From positions 1 to 64,000 of the forward strand of contig JBNMLC010000003.1 in assembly GCA_050874665.1 (NCBI GenBank): DNA of 64,000 bases, given 5' to 3'. The notes under the pieces were generated by a model, which saw nothing but the letters and a program-made list of their open reading frames with translations, was not told where the DNA came from and made no database searches. The DNA is from RUG11237 sp050874665 (GTDB taxonomy: Bacteria > Bacillota > Clostridia > Lachnospirales > Lachnospiraceae). Below, in pieces: positions 27,873 through 37,531 of the stretch (position 1 is the stretch's first letter; each line of letters opens with the position of its first letter). Position numbers and translations under genes: made by a program.

Positions 27873-28796
27873 TTAAACCATACAAAACCCCCCATTTTGC
27901 AAAGAATACTTATACACATGATCTGATAAGATTTCTTCTGCAGGAATTTGTGTCATATTAATATCCTGCACCATATCTTTTAAATCTTTAGAACTTAATG
28001 CTTTAGAAACAGGAAGCAGTATTACCTCATGAATACTACTTGGCAGAATATAAATATCTTCCCCCATCTCTTCTGCAAACATTTCTAACACACCATCGTA
28101 TAGCATACAAGATGCACCATACATATTTTTAGGATTTGTCAGTACATACATAGGAACTTTACTTTCATTTTCTTCCATTTCTTTTAAAAACATCTCATAT
28201 TCCGTTTGTTCCTCCCCGGCTATCGCTATCAAATCACGTATCGTCTCTTCCATTTTACGTATTTGTGGCTGTAACAATTTAGGCGTGTTTTCTGCCGCAA
28301 TTTTCATAACAGTTTCCTCTGTGACTCCCCAAATCTCTAAATGTTCCTTTTTAATTAATACGGAACCGTAATTATGACCAGCCACCGGAAAGGATACATA
28401 TGGAACAACTGCTAAATCCAAAAATGTAATATGCGGACTACTTTCCAACATCTGTGCATTTTTCTTATAATTAATTACCCGAAACACCAATTGTGATTTC
28501 ATGTGAGCAAAATCTCTAAAATCTTCCATGCGAAAAGCTTGCATGGAATCGTTATTTTGATAAACCAAAACCACCTGTTTTGCAAGTTCTTCTAAGGTTT
28601 TTCCACGTCTGTATTCCATATAAAATTCTTCCATATAAACCGTAGGTGCCATATGGCAGTCTTTCGCTTTTACCATCAGTCCCATCTTTTTTACGCCATT
28701 ATTTTTACATACTTCCATAATGATTACTTGGGTTCCATTTTCACTTAAACTCTCCACCTTCTCTCGCATAATATCTACAAACTTTTCATATTCCAT
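27873..28796 (-). CDS. DUF5688 family protein
   Basis: 307-residue soluble protein of the DUF5688 family, widespread in Lachnospiraceae and often in many copies per genome. The N-terminal pattern VKKMGLMVKAKDCHMAPTVYMEEFYMEY and the C-terminal MYGASCMLYDGVLEMFAEEMGEDIYILPSS are the recognisable parts. No catalytic motif, signal peptide or membrane helix is visible, and no function is known. It stands alone, with about 200 bases of AT-rich sequence on each side. Confidence 0.8.
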   Translation of the reverse strand: MEYEKFVDIMREKVESLSENGTQVIIMEVCKNNGVKKMGLMVKAKDCHMAPTVYMEEFYMEYRRGKTLEELAKQVVLVYQNNDSMQAFRMEDFRDFAHMKSQLVFRVINYKKNAQMLESSPHITFLDLAVVPYVSFPVAGHNYGSVLIKKEHLEIWGVTEETVMKIAAENTPKLLQPQIRKMEETIRDLIAIAGEEQTEYEMFLKEMEENESKVPMYVLTNPKNMYGASCMLYDGVLEMFAEEMGEDIYILPSSIHEVILLPVSKALSSKDLKDMVQDINMTQIPAEEILSDHVYKYSLQNGGFCMV

Positions 28797-28968
28797 TTTA
28801 TTTCCTCCATTTTGTTGGGAAATTTAGCACGAACGTGCGGACCTTTGCAATGATATTATTATTATAACATATTTTTCTCAAAAAACATACGATTTATATT
28901 TATTTCATATTTCTCGTCATATCGCACAAGAAAATCTCCTTCTGTTTACATTTCTTCATATTTTAAAG

Positions 28969-28995
28969 AAAAGCCGAACTTATCGTCCGGCTTTT
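28969..28995 (-). terminator. Intrinsic terminator of aroD-aroK
   Basis: AAAAGCCG (28969-28976) pairs with CGGCTTTT (28988-28995) around an 11-base loop; on the minus-strand transcript it is followed by CUUUAAAA. It begins at the aroK stop codon. Confidence 0.75.
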
Positions 28996-29519
28996 CACTC
29001 GTTTACTCCTATCAAATCTAAAATCTCATTACATATTTCATCCACTGTCTTTGCATCTGTCGCAATAACGATATCTGCTGCCTTTTCATAACGGGTTCGT
29101 CTTTTCTCCATCAATTCACTAATATATTCGACATTCATATTCCCATTTAACACCGGACGGTCATTTGTTTCTTTTACTCTCTCATAAATAGTCTGAGGTG
29201 TCGCCGTTAACAAAATAATTTTTCCCTGCCCTTTCATAATTTCGATATTCTCATCTCGCAAAACTGCACCACCGCCACAAGAGACCACCACCGGTTTCTT
29301 TTCCTGAAATTTTCGAAGCATCTCTGTTTCTAAATCTCTAAAATGAGCTTCTCCGAATTTATCAAAAATATCTGGTATGCTCATTCCTGCTTCTTCTGCA
29401 ATCAAGGCATCCATTTCTATCTGCTCTACCTGGAGCATTTCCCTTAATTTTGCTGCCACCGTAGATTTTCCGGTTCCCATGAATCCAATTAACATAAGAT
29501 TAAAATCAATTATCGCCAT
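28995..29519 (-). CDS. aroK: Shikimate kinase
   Basis: Phosphorylates shikimate in the chorismate pathway. Walker A GFMGTGKST at residues 12-20, shikimate-binding Asp in IEMDALI near 36, FRDLETEML near 58, the GGGAVLR loop near 81 and the lid Arg in TNDRPVLNG near 119 are all present. The 174-residue length is standard. ATG 29519 comes just after the aroD stop, with AAGGAGAAG between them inside aroD, so the two genes are coupled. Confidence 0.95.
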   Translation of the reverse strand: MAIIDFNLMLIGFMGTGKSTVAAKLREMLQVEQIEMDALIAEEAGMSIPDIFDKFGEAHFRDLETEMLRKFQEKKPVVVSCGGGAVLRDENIEIMKGQGKIILLTATPQTIYERVKETNDRPVLNGNMNVEYISELMEKRRTRYEKAADIVIATDAKTVDEICNEILDLIGVNE

Positions 29520-29520
29520 A

Positions 29521-30285
29521 TTACTTCTCCTTACTGTTATGTATAATTTCTAACACTTTTTTTAATTCAGATAATTCTAACTGTCCCGGTGCTGATGCTT
29601 TTTTCATACTTCCAAAAGTAATCGCAGAACCAAAAATTTCACCGGATACTCTGCTGATTGCACCAACTCCATTCATTGCCATCGTTACTACTGGTTTTTT
29701 TGCATATTCTCTCACCATTTCCTCCGTTGCCGAAAGAAGTGTTAATACGTCTTTTTCATTCTCCGGCATTACGGCAATTTTTAAAATATCCGCCCCGATT
29801 GTCTGCATATAACATAAACGTCTTACAATTTCCTCTTTTTGCGGTGTTTTGTAAAATTCGTGGTTAGACGCAACTACCTTGCACAAATTTTCATGACATT
29901 GCTTTATCACAATTTCTGCCGGAACTTGATTCATAAACACTTCAAGGTCTACGATATCTGCCGTCTTAGATGCAATACTTACCAGCTTTTGATACTCTTG
30001 TGCTGTTCCGGCAAATTCGCCACCTTCTCCTTTGGTACGAATTGTAAAAAGCAACGGTTTGGTTTTAAGAACCTTCTGTAATTTCACAAGAAGTTGCTCT
30101 AATTTTTCTGCATTGTTACAAAATTCCCAAAAATCTGCTCTCCACTCTACTAAGTCTGCCCCAGACTCTTCTGCACATTCTGCCTCTGCAAGAATGTTTT
30201 CTTCCGTATCTGCTACAATTGGAACACAAATTTTAGGAATGCCCTCTCCAATGGCAAGCTGTTTCACTTTTACTGTTTCTATCAT
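29521..30285 (-). CDS. aroD: 3-dehydroquinate dehydratase, type I
   Basis: Third step of the shikimate pathway. Class I enzyme: the Schiff-base Lys is in ADILKIAVMP, the general acid-base His in VVASNHEFYKTP, and GADLVEWRADF gives the substrate Glu/Arg pair. I start at ATG 30285, which has GAGG six bases upstream, giving 254 residues, the normal size; the frame stays open 22 codons further. Runs directly into aroK. Confidence 0.94.
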   Translation of the reverse strand: MIETVKVKQLAIGEGIPKICVPIVADTEENILAEAECAEESGADLVEWRADFWEFCNNAEKLEQLLVKLQKVLKTKPLLFTIRTKGEGGEFAGTAQEYQKLVSIASKTADIVDLEVFMNQVPAEIVIKQCHENLCKVVASNHEFYKTPQKEEIVRRLCYMQTIGADILKIAVMPENEKDVLTLLSATEEMVREYAKKPVVTMAMNGVGAISRVSGEIFGSAITFGSMKKASAPGQLELSELKKVLEIIHNSKEK

Positions 30286-30387
30286 ATGCATCCTCTTTTC
30301 TTTCACTGCCTTACAAATTTTCATTACTATTTCACTCGTGAACTGTATCAAATTTTAACATACTTAAAATCATGGTGCAATAAATAG

Positions 30388-30416
30388 TTGTAAGCACTTT
30401 TTTCTTATGATATACT
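30388..30416 (+). promoter_or_regulatory. Promoter of the lytic transglycosylase gene
   Basis: TTGTAA (30388-30393), 17-base spacer and TATACT (30411-30416), with TGA directly before the -10 box. The gene starts 51 bases downstream. Confidence 0.7.
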
Positions 30417-30466
30417 AAAAGCAGAATTTTTACAAATGTACTATATAATATTTTTGGGGGAACATT

Positions 30467-31207
30467 ATGATTTATGCGATAAATGCAATAAAAAACGAAA
30501 CACAAAACACCATTGTTACACCTGCCTCTACGGCGTCTGATTTTTCTTCGCTTCTTGGAGAGAGCCAATCGCTAGATGCTATATTTCAAAAAGCAGCTAA
30601 TACCTATCAGGTTCCAGTAAATCTACTAAAAGCAATCGGAAAACAGGAATCGGATTTTAATCCCAATGCCGTTTCTAAATGCGGTGCACAGGGAATTATG
30701 CAGTTAATGCCTGCAACCGCAAATTCTTTAGGCGTAACTAACTCTTTTGATGCTGAACAAAACATTATGGGAGGTGCAAAATATATTTCTGAACTTTTAA
30801 CACAATACAATGGAAATGTATCCTATGCACTGGCTGCTTATAATGCCGGAAGTAACAATGTGGCCAAATATGGCGGCATACCTCCATTTAAAGAAACACA
30901 GGATTACGTGGTAAAGGTCACCAATTACATGAATCATGGCGTAGATGTGCCTAATACAACCTATTGTGCCTCTTTACCCCAAACGGATTCCATACAACCA
31001 GCAGCTACTGTTACGGAAGCTTCCTCATTTTCATTTACTTACGAGGATTATTTAGAATTTATTTTATTATTTGAAAAAATTCTGTCTTCCCAAACCGATG
31101 AAACTAATCATACAAAAGAACAGACAAGGCAGGCTGATTCCGTCTATCATTTGTATGAAACCTCCCGGCTGCCTTCACTTGCTTTATCACAAATGTTAGA
31201 TTTATAA
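30467..31207 (+). CDS. SLT-type lytic transglycosylase without signal peptide
   Basis: 246-residue protein with a goose-lysozyme-like SLT domain at residues 40-150: catalytic Glu in IGKQESDFNP near 63, then GAQGIMQLMPATA and YALAAYNAGSNNV. Such enzymes cleave peptidoglycan. The start at 30467 has GGGGGAA just upstream and the N-terminus is polar, so no signal peptide or membrane anchor is seen; export by another route (as for flagellar muramidases) or a cytoplasmic state is open. The C-terminal 90 residues are not recognised. It is a lone plus-strand gene between aroD and tetR. Confidence 0.85.
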   Translation: MIYAINAIKNETQNTIVTPASTASDFSSLLGESQSLDAIFQKAANTYQVPVNLLKAIGKQESDFNPNAVSKCGAQGIMQLMPATANSLGVTNSFDAEQNIMGGAKYISELLTQYNGNVSYALAAYNAGSNNVAKYGGIPPFKETQDYVVKVTNYMNHGVDVPNTTYCASLPQTDSIQPAATVTEASSFSFTYEDYLEFILLFEKILSSQTDETNHTKEQTRQADSVYHLYETSRLPSLALSQMLDL

Positions 31208-31226
31208 ATATCTAAATAAAAGCCAA

Positions 31227-31787
31227 CTACATAATTTCAATACCATTCATTAGTATGCGGACGATATCTTTGCGTACATTCTCACCGATTTCCTCCTGTT
31301 CTAATGCTACTGATTCTGCAACACTTCTTTCTAACGTAGCTTCTAACATGGTTCGTATCAGGTGTGTATGTACGTGAATGATTTCTCCGCGAAGCATTGC
31401 TTCTTTTATAGTACTCTCAATTATTTCCCATTCTGAGTCATAGTATTCTTTTATTTTCTTTGCAACTTTAGGATTTTCTTCTCTAATTGTTATCAATTTT
31501 TTTTGATTCAATCTGCGATACTGCTCCGGCCACACCATAAGCAGTTCTCTTACTTTTTCCGCATAACTTTCTCCCTTATTTTCCAAAATTTTTCTCTGCA
31601 TTTTGGCTGCCTCGCTGCCACAATAACGGATTACCTCTAAAAACAACGTTTCCTTATCCGGAAATTGAGTATAAATCGTTTTTTTACTAATATATAAGTG
31701 TTCTGCGATATCATCCAGTCTGAATTTATATCCCTTTGCATTATACAAATCAATTGTTGTATTAATTATCTGTTCTCGTAAATTCAT
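31227..31787 (-). CDS. TetR/AcrR family transcriptional regulator
   Basis: 186 residues. The N-terminal helix-turn-helix (FRLDDIAEHLYISKKTIYTQFPDKETLFLEVI) is typical of TetR proteins; the C-terminal half is the ligand and dimer domain, not assignable. It is divergent from the M20 amidohydrolase gene with a 96-base gap that contains a 15-base palindrome, so it probably controls itself and that gene. The ligand is unknown. Confidence 0.88.
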   Translation of the reverse strand: MNLREQIINTTIDLYNAKGYKFRLDDIAEHLYISKKTIYTQFPDKETLFLEVIRYCGSEAAKMQRKILENKGESYAEKVRELLMVWPEQYRRLNQKKLITIREENPKVAKKIKEYYDSEWEIIESTIKEAMLRGEIIHVHTHLIRTMLEATLERSVAESVALEQEEIGENVRKDIVRILMNGIEIM

Positions 31788-31812
31788 CTTTCCATCCTTT
31801 ACCTTTATGCTA

Positions 31813-31827
31813 TAATATACTATATTA
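31813..31827. promoter_or_regulatory. Palindrome in the tetR / M20 intergenic gap (candidate operator)
   Basis: TAATATA-C-TATATTA is a perfect 15-base palindrome midway between the divergent starts and overlapping a TATAAT-like -10 box at 31811. Position and symmetry suit a TetR operator; AT richness lowers the weight. Confidence 0.4.
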
Positions 31828-31883
31828 CAATGTTTTAAATTTTTTTTCTATATTTTTATAAAAGTTTTGCGGAGGGTAAAATT

Positions 31884-33074
31884 ATGGATTATGCTTCAAC
31901 AATCAAACAGAAAATGAAATCAATTCAAGCTGAAATTTTAGAATACTATACCTATTTACACCAGCATCCCGAACTTAGTTTTTGCGAAAGTAACACTACG
32001 GAGTATATAAAAGGAATCCTTTCCGGCTTTGGCATTGAACTAATCCAGTTAGATAGCTCTGTGGGCGTTGTAGGCTTACTTCACGGCACTGGTGACGGTG
32101 CCTGTGTGGCGTTACGTGCTGATATTGATGCACTGCCGATTCAAGAACAGGGGAGCTGTAAGTTTCCTTCCCTTACAAAAGGAGTGTTTCACGCCTGCGG
32201 ACATGATGGACATATCGCCTGCCTGCTGGGTGCCGCCCATATCCTAAGTGAAATGACCGACTGCTTCCCGGGGGATATTAAATTCATTTTTCAACCGGCG
32301 GAAGAAGGTGCCGGTGGCGCTGAATTCTTTGTCCAAAAGGGCTGTATGCAAAATCCCCATGTAGATGCGATTTTTGGCCTTCATAATGCACCAACGGTAG
32401 AAAGTGGATACCTCGGATTAAAAACAGGAGGTATCATGGCGGCTGTTCACAAATTCAAAATCACCCTTACTGGAAAAGGCGGGCACGGTGCCATTCCAGA
32501 GTCTAATATAGACAGTATTGTTGCTGCCTCTGCAATTATTCAAGGCTTGCAGACCATTACCAGCAGAAACGTGCCGCCCACACAGGCGAGCGTTGTTTCC
32601 GTTTGCAGTATTCATGCCGGTGACGGTCTGACCTTTAATGTAAATCCTGAAACCGTAGAAATGGCAGGAACCTGTCGCTGTTATAGTAAAGAGATGGAAC
32701 ATTTAATTGAAAAACGTTTCCGGGAAATCGTAAACCAGATAGCTTCTGCTTATCAGGTTCGGGCCAAAATCGAATATGTTCCATTACACAGTGCCGTAAT
32801 TAATGATGCTGCTTTATATGCTTATGCCGCCAAAGCTGCAACGCTTTTAGACATTCCTTACGTTGAACCCATTCCTTCCACTGCGGGTGATGACTTTAGT
32901 ACTTTTTCTGACTATGCCCCTTCTTATTTCTTTTGGCTTGGAAATTATAACGAACAAAAAGATACCATCTATCCGCTACACAGCCCTAAATTTAAAATAG
33001 ATACCGACACCTTATCCTTCGGTGCCGGCATCTATGCCATGAGTGCTTTATGCTATTTAAATCACATCAAATAA
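31884..33074 (+). CDS. M20 family amidohydrolase
   Basis: 396-residue metal-dependent hydrolase of the M20D group (hippurate hydrolase / N-acyl amino acid amidohydrolase / IAA-amino acid hydrolase type). Visible are HPELSFCE, ALRADIDALPI, FHACGHDGHIACLLGAA, FQPAEEGAGGAE and the dimerisation-domain GKGGHGAIPE. The start has GGAGGGTAAA upstream. It is divergent from tetR. Its 3' end overlaps the 3' end of polC by 18 bases on the other strand. The natural substrate is not known. Confidence 0.87.
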   Translation: MDYASTIKQKMKSIQAEILEYYTYLHQHPELSFCESNTTEYIKGILSGFGIELIQLDSSVGVVGLLHGTGDGACVALRADIDALPIQEQGSCKFPSLTKGVFHACGHDGHIACLLGAAHILSEMTDCFPGDIKFIFQPAEEGAGGAEFFVQKGCMQNPHVDAIFGLHNAPTVESGYLGLKTGGIMAAVHKFKITLTGKGGHGAIPESNIDSIVAASAIIQGLQTITSRNVPPTQASVVSVCSIHAGDGLTFNVNPETVEMAGTCRCYSKEMEHLIEKRFREIVNQIASAYQVRAKIEYVPLHSAVINDAALYAYAAKAATLLDIPYVEPIPSTAGDDFSTFSDYAPSYFFWLGNYNEQKDTIYPLHSPKFKIDTDTLSFGAGIYAMSALCYLNHIK

Positions 33075-36000
33075 AGAAAGCTGGTTACTTTCCGGCAGAT
33101 CATTTAAAATACCAAGGTCTGACATCAAATCAATTACCGTTTTACTGACCTTGGTACGCTGCCTGAAATCATCTTTCGACAAAAACTGTCCTTGCTTTGC
33201 TGCCTCTTCTACCGCATCTGCCGCTTTATCGCCAAGCCCTTCAATGGTACTTAGTGCCGGCATCAGCTTACCCTCAATAATCTGGAACACTCGTGCTTTC
33301 GCTTTATAAATATCCATAGAGTGAAATTCCAAGCCTCTGGCATACATTTCCTGTACAATTTTCATATCTTTTAGCGTATCCTGCTCTTTTTTTGATAACG
33401 TATCCTTACGTTTGTTATAATCCTCAATAAAATAATTTAATTTTTCCTTTCCCTGACACATTAATTCATAATTAAATGCGGTGGCACGAATACTGAAAAA
33501 TGCCGCATAATATGCCAACGGATAGAAAATTTTACAATAAGCAATTCTCCACGCCATAGTAACATAAGCTACCGCATGCGCCTTTGGGAACATATACTTA
33601 ATTTTTTTACAGGACCAGATATACCAATCCGGCACACCGTTTTCTTTCATAACCTCTTCCCATTCAGGTTTTAGCCCTTTTCCTTTACGCACACTCTCCA
33701 TAATCGTAAAGGATAATTCACTTTCCACACCCTGATAAATTAAATAAGTCATAATATCATCACGAGTACAAATCGCTGTAGAAATGGTTGCTTTTCCTTC
33801 TTCAATCAGCGTCTGAGCATTGCCAAGCCATACATCCGTACCATGCGATAATCCGGAAATTCGAACCAAATCAGAAAAGCTTTTCGGCTTTGTATCCACA
33901 AGCATCTGTATAACAAAATCTGTTCCAAACTCCGGAATTCCAAGAGAACCTAAAGGACAACCACCGATATCTTCCGGTTGAATCTTTAATGCCTTTGTAC
34001 TTTGAAACAAGGACATGACGTCCGGATTATCCAAAGGAATCTTTTTAGCGTCAATTCCGGTTAAATCTTCCAGCATTCGAATCATGGTAGGATCGTCGTG
34101 TCCTAGTATGTCTAATTTTAACAAATTATGGTCAATGGAATGGTAATCAAAATGAGTGGTAATAATATCTGTTGTCATATCATTCGCAGGGTGTTGTACC
34201 GGTGTAAAGGAATAAATTTCCTCCCCCAACGGTAGAACGATAATACCTCCCGGATGCTGTCCCGTAGTCCTTCGAATGCCTGTACAGCCTTCCACGATTC
34301 TTGATATTTCGCAATTTCTCTTGTGCTGTCCTCTCTCTTCGTAATAATTTTTCACATAACCAAATGCCGTTTTATCTGCAAGTGTACCAATTGTTCCTGC
34401 TCTGAAGGTCTGACCCTCTCCAAAAATTACTTCTGTATAACGGTGTGCTTTTCCCTGATAATCTCCTGAAAAATTAAGGTCAATATCCGGCTCCTTATTT
34501 CCCTTAAAGCCAAGAAATGTCTCAAATGGAATATCAAAACCGTCCTTTTCCAAAGGTTCTCCACATACTGGACAATTCTTATCCGGCATATCGCACCCTG
34601 CGGCACCTGCGTACTTTTTCACTTCCTCAGAATCAAAATCACTATAATGACATTTCTTACAAATATAATGAGGCGGAAGAGGATTTACCTCTGTAATACC
34701 TGACATGGTTGCTACAAAGGAGGAACCTACAGAACCCCTAGAACCCACCAGATAACCGTCTTCATTCGATTTCCACACAAGTTTTTGGGCAATAATATAC
34801 ATCACTGCAAATCCGTTACTGATAATAGAATTTAATTCTCTTTCCAAACGTTCTTTTACGATTTCAGGAAGATTTTCACCATAAATCTCCGTTGCCTTAT
34901 CATAACAGATATTACGAAGCATTTTATCAGAATCCGGAATGACCGGAGGACATTTATCCGGACGCACCGGTGAAATTTTATCTATCATATCTGCAATTTT
35001 ATTCGTGTTTGTAATTACAATCTCTCTTGCTTTTTCCTCTCCAAGATACATAAATTCATTCAGCATTTCCTCTGTCGTGCGCAAAAACAATGGAGCCTGA
35101 TTATCTGCATCCTTAAATCCATTTCCTGCCATGATAATACGCCGATACACTTCATCTTCAGGATCTAGAAAATGTACATCACAAGTTCCCACCACAAGTT
35201 TGTTAAATTCTTCACCAAGTCTTACAATCTTTTTATTAATTTCAATTAACTCTTCTACGGTATCCACCGGGGCCTTATCGCTTTCGAGCATAAACATATT
35301 GTTGCCCAATGGCTGAATTTCCAGATAATCATAAAATTCTACTAACCTTGTAATTTCTTCCTGCGGTCTGCCTGCCAAAATTGCCTGATACAATTCTCCC
35401 GCTTCACACGCCGAGCCAATAAGCAGTCCCTCGGAATACTTCAGGTACACCGATTTGGGAATCCTTGGTTTTCGGTTAAAATAGTTCAGATGCGAATAAG
35501 AAATCAGACGATACAGATTTACACGCCCCACTTCGTTTTGTGCAAGAATAATTGCATGATAATACGGAAGCTTTTTCACTTTCTTTTCTGACAATATAGA
35601 AATCTTATTGACATCATCTAAGCCTTTTACATCTCGTTCTTCTAGCATTGGCACAAATTTCACAAAAATATGTGCGGTTGCCTCTGCATCATCTACTGCC
35701 CGGTGATGATTTTCTAACGAAACTCCAAGCACCTTTGCCACTGCATCTAACGTATGTTTATTTAGCGCAGGTAGTAACATTCTGGCTAAGCCTACGGTAT
35801 CCATACTCGTAAATTCCCGTTCTATGCCCAAATTTTCACAATTCTTTTTGATAAAACTCATATCAAAGGAAGCATTATGGGCAACTAACACAGCATCTTT
35901 ACAAAAGTCCAAAAATTGCGGCAATACTTCATCAATTTGTGGTGCATTGATTACCATATTATCACTAATTCCTGTAAGTTTTTCTATCTTAAAAGGTATT

Positions 36001-37529
36001 GGCTCTTTTGGATTTACGAAAGTACTAAATCGTTCTGTAATAACTCCATGTTCCACCATTACTGCACCAATTTCGATAATCTTATTTTTTTCCGGAGAGA
36101 AACCGGTTGTTTCTAAATCAAACACCACAAACTTTCCATGTAAATCCTGATTTTTAGAATGTTCTACAATTTCTTTTAAATCATCTACTAAATATGCTTC
36201 CACCCCGTAAATAACCTTAAAATCACTGTCCGATGGCACTGCATGATTTGCGTCCGGGAAAGCCTGTACTACACCATGATCCGTGATTGCAATTGCTTTG
36301 TGGCCCCACTTCATGGCACGCTTGATAATATCCTTTACATCCGATACGCCGTCCATATCGCTCATCTTGGTATGACAGTGCAGTTCCACCCTCTTTTCTA
36401 AGGAATTGTCTTCTCTGGATACCGTGAAATCTCCAATCTTTTTGATTCCCACTACCGAAGCTATGGTAAGTTCACTGTCAAAGCGGTCAATGGTAGTAAC
36501 ACCCTTCACCTTCAAAAAAGCACCTTTGCCGACACCTTCTTTGATTTCGTCCAACTGCTCATTGCGACAGAACATTTTTACCACAATGGTATCCGTAAAA
36601 TCTGTAATACTGAACGAAAGAATGGTTTTTTCATTACGAATGGGACGTTCTACAACCTCTAAAACCTTTCCCCGTATAACTACTTCCCCAATTTCTCCAT
36701 CAATCGAACGAATTTCTGTACATTCATCATCAAAAATATTTTTTCCGTATACCACATCCGGATCATCATCTTTTTTACCGTAATTTGCAAAAGAACCACC
36801 CTTTCGTATAAAAGGCTTTCTTCCTTCGCTCCCAAATTCTTTTTTGGCAGGAGCTACTTTGGTGTTTTTTTGTGTTTTCGCTTTCTTTGGTATTTCTTCT
36901 GATACCTCTACCACTTCTTTTACATCTTTTTGTTTCGTCACTCCACCCAGCGCCGAATTATTAATAATGCGCTCGATTTCCATAGAAATACGCAAGTCAT
37001 CCTCTCTGGTGACCTGTGAAATATCCTTCTGCAATACTTCCACACGAATCTCCACACAAAGACCACATCTTTCATTTAATACCTTATCAAGAATACGTTC
37101 TAACTCCGGAACTTTTTCTTTCGTAATTGTGGTAGCTTCTACATGAAATTGCAGTATCCCTTCCTCTGTCACCTCGTAAGAAGCACTCTTAAACAATTGA
37201 TATTCTATGCGACTATAGGCCTTCAGCTCCTCCAAAATACTTTCGCTATAAGCTGTCAACAGATTTTGGGGTGTGTACTGACTAGAAAGGCAGAATTTTT
37301 CAAATATCTTAACCCTTACATTTCCCTTTCGAAATAGCTGACTTTTTATAGAGTTTTCCATTTCAAAGACATACTTCTTTTCAATCAGACGATTGCTTTC
37401 TATATACACTCGGATAAAATCACGCGCAGAGGTGGAGGTAACCTTAGTTACAACCACCCCTGCAAAAATATCCTGTAATTCCTGAGAAATTCTTAATTTT
37501 GGAAACACTTCAAAAAATGCATTTGCCAT
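33057..37529 (-). CDS. polC: DNA polymerase III alpha subunit, Gram-positive PolC type
   Basis: Main replicative polymerase with built-in proofreading, 1490 residues. An N-terminal domain and OB fold (EVVIRGKVLEVVERP near 285) precede a PHP domain (ELHCHTKMSDMDGVSD near 382) split by a DnaQ-type 3'-5' exonuclease at about 465-640 (VVFDLETTGFSPEKN, HNASFDMSF, HRAVDDAEAT). The polymerase domain follows, with the catalytic PDIDLNFSGDYQ motif, zinc-finger cysteines (CKKCHYSDF, CPVCGEP) and HPGGIIVLP. It is the last gene in the pyrH-to-polC run, starting 3 bases after the ispG stop. Confidence 0.97.
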   Translation of the reverse strand: MANAFFEVFPKLRISQELQDIFAGVVVTKVTSTSARDFIRVYIESNRLIEKKYVFEMENSIKSQLFRKGNVRVKIFEKFCLSSQYTPQNLLTAYSESILEELKAYSRIEYQLFKSASYEVTEEGILQFHVEATTITKEKVPELERILDKVLNERCGLCVEIRVEVLQKDISQVTREDDLRISMEIERIINNSALGGVTKQKDVKEVVEVSEEIPKKAKTQKNTKVAPAKKEFGSEGRKPFIRKGGSFANYGKKDDDPDVVYGKNIFDDECTEIRSIDGEIGEVVIRGKVLEVVERPIRNEKTILSFSITDFTDTIVVKMFCRNEQLDEIKEGVGKGAFLKVKGVTTIDRFDSELTIASVVGIKKIGDFTVSREDNSLEKRVELHCHTKMSDMDGVSDVKDIIKRAMKWGHKAIAITDHGVVQAFPDANHAVPSDSDFKVIYGVEAYLVDDLKEIVEHSKNQDLHGKFVVFDLETTGFSPEKNKIIEIGAVMVEHGVITERFSTFVNPKEPIPFKIEKLTGISDNMVINAPQIDEVLPQFLDFCKDAVLVAHNASFDMSFIKKNCENLGIEREFTSMDTVGLARMLLPALNKHTLDAVAKVLGVSLENHHRAVDDAEATAHIFVKFVPMLEERDVKGLDDVNKISILSEKKVKKLPYYHAIILAQNEVGRVNLYRLISYSHLNYFNRKPRIPKSVYLKYSEGLLIGSACEAGELYQAILAGRPQEEITRLVEFYDYLEIQPLGNNMFMLESDKAPVDTVEELIEINKKIVRLGEEFNKLVVGTCDVHFLDPEDEVYRRIIMAGNGFKDADNQAPLFLRTTEEMLNEFMYLGEEKAREIVITNTNKIADMIDKISPVRPDKCPPVIPDSDKMLRNICYDKATEIYGENLPEIVKERLERELNSIISNGFAVMYIIAQKLVWKSNEDGYLVGSRGSVGSSFVATMSGITEVNPLPPHYICKKCHYSDFDSEEVKKYAGAAGCDMPDKNCPVCGEPLEKDGFDIPFETFLGFKGNKEPDIDLNFSGDYQGKAHRYTEVIFGEGQTFRAGTIGTLADKTAFGYVKNYYEERGQHKRNCEISRIVEGCTGIRRTTGQHPGGIIVLPLGEEIYSFTPVQHPANDMTTDIITTHFDYHSIDHNLLKLDILGHDDPTMIRMLEDLTGIDAKKIPLDNPDVMSLFQSTKALKIQPEDIGGCPLGSLGIPEFGTDFVIQMLVDTKPKSFSDLVRISGLSHGTDVWLGNAQTLIEEGKATISTAICTRDDIMTYLIYQGVESELSFTIMESVRKGKGLKPEWEEVMKENGVPDWYIWSCKKIKYMFPKAHAVAYVTMAWRIAYCKIFYPLAYYAAFFSIRATAFNYELMCQGKEKLNYFIEDYNKRKDTLSKKEQDTLKDMKIVQEMYARGLEFHSMDIYKAKARVFQIIEGKLMPALSTIEGLGDKAADAVEEAAKQGQFLSKDDFRQRTKVSKTVIDLMSDLGILNDLPESNQLSLFDVI

Positions 37530-37531
37530 GA

